This document shows, in pieces, positions 60,328 to 64,000 of a DNA stretch of 64,000 bases. Source of the DNA: Brachypodium distachyon (taxonomy: Eukaryota; Streptophyta; Magnoliopsida; Poales; Poaceae); NCBI RefSeq assembly GCF_000005505.3, contig NC_016133.3, positions 38,777,237-38,841,236 of the forward strand. The letters run 5' to 3'. The notes below the pieces were generated by a model. The model worked only from the letters and a program-made list of their open reading frames with translations, was not told the DNA's origin and did not search any database. Position numbers and translations under genes: made by a program. Numbering within the stretch: position 1 is the stretch's first letter; the number at the start of each line of letters is the position of its first letter.

Positions 60328-61550
60328 CTAAGGGTGTGGAGCTGGATGAGACACACTTGATGAAAATGATGATTGAGGTGGAGCATTTGATTTATAAGAA
60401 AGGTTGGGGTGCCGCCTCCACTGTGGGTTATAGCTTTGAGAGTAAGGACCTTGAGACTGAGCATAGTTAACTTCAGATACAGACTGAGCTGAAGATTTTG
60501 CAGTTGCATATCCAACACACTCCCCATCATGCCCAGGAACACCACAGATACTGCAAACCTGAGCTGGCTGAGGAACTACTGAAGATGCAACTGATCCCAC
60601 TGATTTTATAGAAGAAATTATGCTTGCCTGCATCTGAGACATATTTTTGTTCATGATCTCAAGTTGAGCTGCAAGAGCATCTGTTGGAGAGATTTGATGC
60701 ATCCCTGGCTTCTGAGGAGTGACTGATCTTTCACTTGACCACTGAACATCATGTGATGCCATACTTTCAATCAATGTGAAAGCTTCATTCAAAGTCTTGT
60801 TCATGATTCCTCCTCCACCAGCTGATGAATCAACATATGATCTAATACTTGGAGTTAATCCTTTATAGAATGTTTGTAGTACTAACCATCTCTCTAATCC
60901 ATGATTTGGACACATTCTGAGCAGAGTTTGATATCTATTCCAAGCATCATGCAAACTCTCATCACTGAACTGCACAAAGTTGTTTATCTTATCCCTGTAT
61001 TCAGCTGCTTTCATTGGTGGATAGTACTTCTCAAAGAAAGCCTACATGAGATTAGCCCAGCTGTTCTTCTGGCTTGCTGGTAAAGCATTTAACCATATCT
61101 TTGCTCCATCTCTTAGTGAAAATGGAAACAAATGAAGCTTAATGACATCAGCTGGAACCCATTCATCTTCACTGTATTGCAATATTCCAAAAACTAGTTA
61201 ATGTGCTCATGAGGATCATTAAGAGCTGAGCCACTGAACTGAGAATGTTGCACCATACTAATCAATGCTGGTTTGAGCTCAAAGTTGTTTGCCTCGATGA
61301 CTGGTTGACTGACATTAACAACCACATTCTGATGATTTGGTATCCACAAATCTCTAACTAAAGTGGTATCCCCCATCTCTGAACTTTCTGTATCTGAATC
61401 ACTGACAAAAGAGTAGCTATCTGAAGATTCAGGTTCAGGTTCAGCTGATCTTCTTCTAGGAATCTGCCTCAATTCTTCTCTGATTTGATTGAGTGTTTTT
61501 CTACGGTCTGGACTATCTAACAACTGTCTTCTCTGTCTTCTTCTGAGCAT
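60328..61550 (-). pseudogene. Gypsy gag, broken
   Basis: Begins with a basic stretch MLRRRQRRQLLDSPDRRK, then the retrotransposon gag domain (LFPFSLRDGAKIWLNALPAS, FFEKYYPP, NRYQTLLRMCPNHGLERWLV) and one CX2C-type cysteine cluster (VCSICGVPGHDGECVG). Stops near 61195, 61045 and 60328 interrupt it. Confidence 0.88.
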
Positions 61551-61709
61551 TCAACAATTTCCTGCATTTAAATGATTAATCTCCTGCCGAAAAGCACAAC
61601 TAAGGAACTGATTATGGGTAAGTATCCTAATAAGCCGAAGCAACAACAAAATAACAAAAGAAATCAACAAGGTTTAGTCTAGAGATTTTAGTTAGCAACC
61701 ATTGATTAA

Positions 61710-61727
61710 TCCCCGGCAACGGCGCCA
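61710..61727 (-). other. Primer binding site, tRNA-Asp type
   Basis: Minus strand reads TGGCGCCGTTGCCGGGGA, two bases from the 5' LTR end. It complements the 3' end of tRNA-Asp, the usual Athila primer. Confidence 0.9.
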
Positions 61728-61729
61728 AC

Positions 61730-62927
61730 TGATCAAACTGTAGTTTTAGCAGTAATAAAAATGAAGTTCTCCACAGGGATTAATGCAATGATTCCTTTCC
61801 AAATCTCAAGATTAACAGGCTTTGGACTGAAAAGTAACAAATCAAACTTGCTAATCTAATGTTTTTGGGATTTTCGATTAACTGTAGCAAATCTGACAAC
61901 AAGGTACAGACTAACTGAAGAAACAGACACAAACAAGAAGATTTAACTGAAGAAAATCAACACTACCAGAGCAGATCTTTCTGCGACGAATTTAGAGTTT
62001 AGACATCAAGGGTTTTAGAGAAAGAAGATGAAATAGAGAAGATCTAGAGAAGACAAGCAGCAAAACTAATAGACAAGGAGAGAGTTTCAGATCAAAGAGT
62101 AAAACATCACAGGCAGATCATGACTCTACTGCACAACAAACTGACAGAAATTTAAAGAACTAGAGCACAAACTTAAAAGGAAAACAGAGCACAGCACAAC
62201 TTCAGCAATATTAAAGATTTCTCACGACTAGATTTGGTTATAGACAAGCTTAATTATACGAATTCAACAACAGATTATAGATCTTCAGCAAGAACAGATG
62301 GGCACTAGAGAGTGTGAAGAATAGGGGCAGAGATTACAGAATTTCTTTCAGCAGAAGAGAATTGGAGAAAAGGAAGATGATGATCTAGCTTAACAACTCT
62401 CAGTTTCTGGTGAAGAAGCATCCAAATCACCCAAGAACAGCCCTGGATCTCGCCAGTTTCCTCTCTTCTTCCTCTCTCTTCTCCATGTTTCTGGATCCAC
62501 CCCCTTTTCTTGTGTCCCCCGAAAAGAAAGAGGTTCGCAACCTTTTACGCTCTTCTTCTTGCTCTCTCTCGGAGGCTGTCACCATCACCTTTTGAATTAT
62601 GCAACCAGCCCCCTCCTTTTGCTAGCTTGACACCGAAGAAGATCCCTGCTTATGCCTCCTTTTTGCTTGATCACTCCTCTTCCTTTTTCCTTTATTTGCT
62701 TTTTGCTTTTCTTCTCCCTGCTTCTTTGCCCTTGCATCTTGATGTAGTAGGAAGTAGATTTTTGGCGCCTTTTCGCACCCTTTTCTGCAAAAAGCATGCA
62801 GTGTTGTAAAAAGACAGATTTGGCCCTTTTCGGCTAAATTCATTCAAATTTAAATTCAAATGATTCAAATTCAAGTATGATCAGCACCAAATATGTTTGA
62901 AATTGTTTTAAAAATATGTACTGATCA
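61730..62927 (-). repeat. Gypsy 5' LTR
   Basis: 1198 bp, near-identical to 53805-55001. On minus it starts TGATCAGTACATATT and ends CAGTTTGATCA; TGATCA is itself palindromic and marks both ends. Short frames shared by both LTRs are not coding evidence. Confidence 0.95.
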
Positions 62928-62932
62928 GTGAG

Positions 62933-63667
62933 AGACCAACGGCTGGGTGCTTCCTCGAGGGTAATTCTTCGTGCTTCCCCATCCACAGTTGGCGGCGGAG
63001 GATTTTAGGCGCAGCATCTGTAAACTTGTTTTTGATCACGCAGCGAGCAGATTGCAGATACACACAATTCGTTCTGGTGCCGACTAGTTTGAAGTCGGTG
63101 GACGGCTCGGCGATTCGATCTGGCTTGTCTAGGAGGATGAAAATTTCTATGTATCCGCGTCATCAAAGGTATAAAGCAAATCCTGTACCCCCTCGTCCAA
63201 CAAAAGATGTCTCAAGTTTGTCAAAATTTGGATGTATCTAGACATGACATAGTGAATAGATGCATTCAAATTTAGTCAAAATTAAGACATTCTTTGTTGG
63301 ACGGAGGGAGTATGATTTTAGAGTTGTTTTGATGAAGAAAGGAAATTATGCAATATGCGGTGCCTTGCTAAAGGAAAGCAGAAAACCCCACGGTCTAGAC
63401 AGCGCGCCTTTCATTGGAGCTCCTGAGCTCGCCAGTTATAGATGTTGATATCATTCTCTTCTTTTTCTGAAGGAATATACGTGGAATAGTATTTTGCATC
63501 CCCCATCTCTTCCCCGTTAGATCACATTATTACTTAATTATAATGTACCAGGCAATCATACTAGATATTTTTGTCAGTGGATTTCCTTTGTAGCAGGACA
63601 GATCGCATGATTTCCTCTCGCCAATCAAAACAATTCTGAATAACATTGTCCGTTGTACACCTTGTAG
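62933..63667. other. Intergenic, no gene seen
   Basis: Right flank of the gypsy element. Contains a Stowaway MITE at 63188-63310. No sign of the CSLA exon that would normally precede the exon at 63668. Confidence 0.5.
63188..63310. mobile_element. Stowaway-type MITE, 123 bp
   Basis: Left CCCCCTCGTCCAACAAAAGATGTC and right ends (ACATTCTTTGTTGGACGGAG) are inverted repeats, with TCTAGACATG inside. TA flanks at 63186-63187 and 63311-63312. Confidence 0.9.
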
Positions 63668-63869
63668 GTCCATCCATTTAATTATCGTCTTCGTATTCTT
63701 CGAGCATGCCATGTCCTTGCACCGTTGTAAAGCTGCCTTTGTTGGCCTCTTCCAAATAGGAATAGTCAATGAGTTTGTTGCCACAGAAAAAACTATAGGA
63801 GAAAATGCTCGAGACAAAAAAAATATTGTCGCCGTTCCAAACAAGTTTCAGTTCACAGCTTGGAACAAG
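63668..63869 (+). pseudogene. CSLA: Orphan CSLA exon (homologue of CSLA exon 8)
   Basis: A 66-codon frame reads HLIIVFVFFEHAMSLHRCKA, VGLFQIGIVNEFVATEK, ending FTAWNK. It parallels CSLA exon 8 of the neighbouring gene ([20 protein letters not shown] ... VNEWVVTEK ... TRFWEK). It begins after an AG (CTTGTAG|G) in the same phase as the true exon and reaches AA|GTGACT, where the true exon has AA|GTAAGC. No exon 7 is found in the 700 bases upstream, and no exon 9 in the 130 bases to the window end. It is probably a relic of a tandem CSLA duplicate; a gene continuing to the right cannot be excluded. Confidence 0.8.
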
Positions 63870-64000
63870 TGACTAATCCTGCATAGGATCTGTATAGGAT
63901 CTGTGCTACTGTATATAGCAACCGGCCGTTGTTCTGAAGACCATTAGTGCCCGTCTGACACTTACAACTGCCGACAGACTCAATGAATTGATACTGATGC
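63870..64000. other. Right edge, no feature
   Basis: A short duplicated word (ATAGGATCTGTATAGGATCTGT) at about 63881-63903. No further CSLA exon visible. Confidence 0.4.

Larger units (their letters stand above)
53805..62927 (-). mobile_element. Ty3/gypsy retrotransposon, Athila type, complete but defective
   Basis: On minus: 5' LTR (62927-61730), primer site (61727-61710), gag, protease, RT, RNase H, integrase, a 1.1-kb non-coding tail, polypurine tract and 3' LTR (55001-53805). Order RT before integrase defines gypsy; gag and pol sequences and the tRNA-Asp primer site point to the Athila lineage. GTGAG flanks both ends (53800-53804 and 62928-62932). By eye the LTRs differ by about 22 substitutions in about 1.18 kb plus a few indels (about 1.9%), so the insertion is recent in evolutionary terms. 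The coding region carries many stops and frameshifts. Confidence 0.95.

Noticed and set aside
1..64000. CRISPR arrays, bacterial operons, rRNA or tRNA genes
   Set aside because: Introns, TATA boxes and plant transposons show a plant nuclear genome; no regularly spaced repeat array or recognisable tRNA/rRNA was seen.

Overview
This is nuclear DNA from a grass, most likely a pooid (Triticeae-like) species. The evidence is: genes split by short GT-AG introns; strongly GC-rich 5' exons (cellulose synthase-like A, P450, GH43-like gene) beside AT-rich introns; a cellulose synthase-like A gene and a MIXTA-type MYB with grass-like sequence; TA-flanked Stowaway MITEs; a copia LTR of a type common in pooid genomes; and Athila-type gypsy and L1-type LINE elements. 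The species call is inference.

Layout. 1-3967: 3' part of a decayed Ty1/copia element on + (integrase, RT, RNase H, polypurine tract, 3' LTR); its 5' part lies outside the window. 3968-8290: gene-poor, with a 58-bp x3 tandem repeat, a Helitron-like 3' end and a small complete Helitron candidate. 8290-10740: a six-coding-exon + gene for a multipass CREST-type (alkaline ceramidase-like) membrane protein with two GC-AG introns. 11216-12289: intronless + gene for a GH43-like five-bladed beta-propeller protein. 12290-16026: non-coding, with a 135-bp duplication, a 17-G run and a possible small exon. 16027-17833 (-): MIXTA-like R2R3-MYB. 17834-23471: mostly non-coding, with a LINE relic and three MITEs. 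23472-24818 (-): NAC transcription factor. 27540-29248 (-): CYP71-clan cytochrome P450 carrying a one-base frameshift. 29762-30093: short retro-inserted sequence with a 14-bp target-site duplication. 32187-33077 (-): Mpo1/DUF962 membrane protein. 35756-36033: 5'-truncated LINE. 37633-44405: full-length but frame-broken L1-type LINE with a perfect 12-bp target-site duplication. 46590-52668 (+): nine-exon cellulose synthase-like A (CSLA) glycosyltransferase. 53805-62927: complete Athila-type gypsy element on -, with two LTRs of about 1.2 kb, tRNA-Asp primer site and GTGAG target-site duplications. 63668-63869: an isolated second CSLA exon.

The genes do not form an evident pathway cluster. They look like ordinary syntenic grass genes (two transcription factors, a wall polysaccharide synthase, a P450, a GH43-like protein and two membrane lipid-type proteins) separated by transposable elements. 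I found no clear new multi-gene system. The best leads are the paired GC-AG introns, the orphan CSLA exon beside the intact CSLA gene, the P450 frameshift with a non-consensus heme loop, the TSD-flanked 304-bp insertion, and unusual hairpin or GC-rich repeats at 26.5, 30.6 and 55.3 kb. Splice coordinates were read by eye from frame continuity and consensus sites; no alignment was run.
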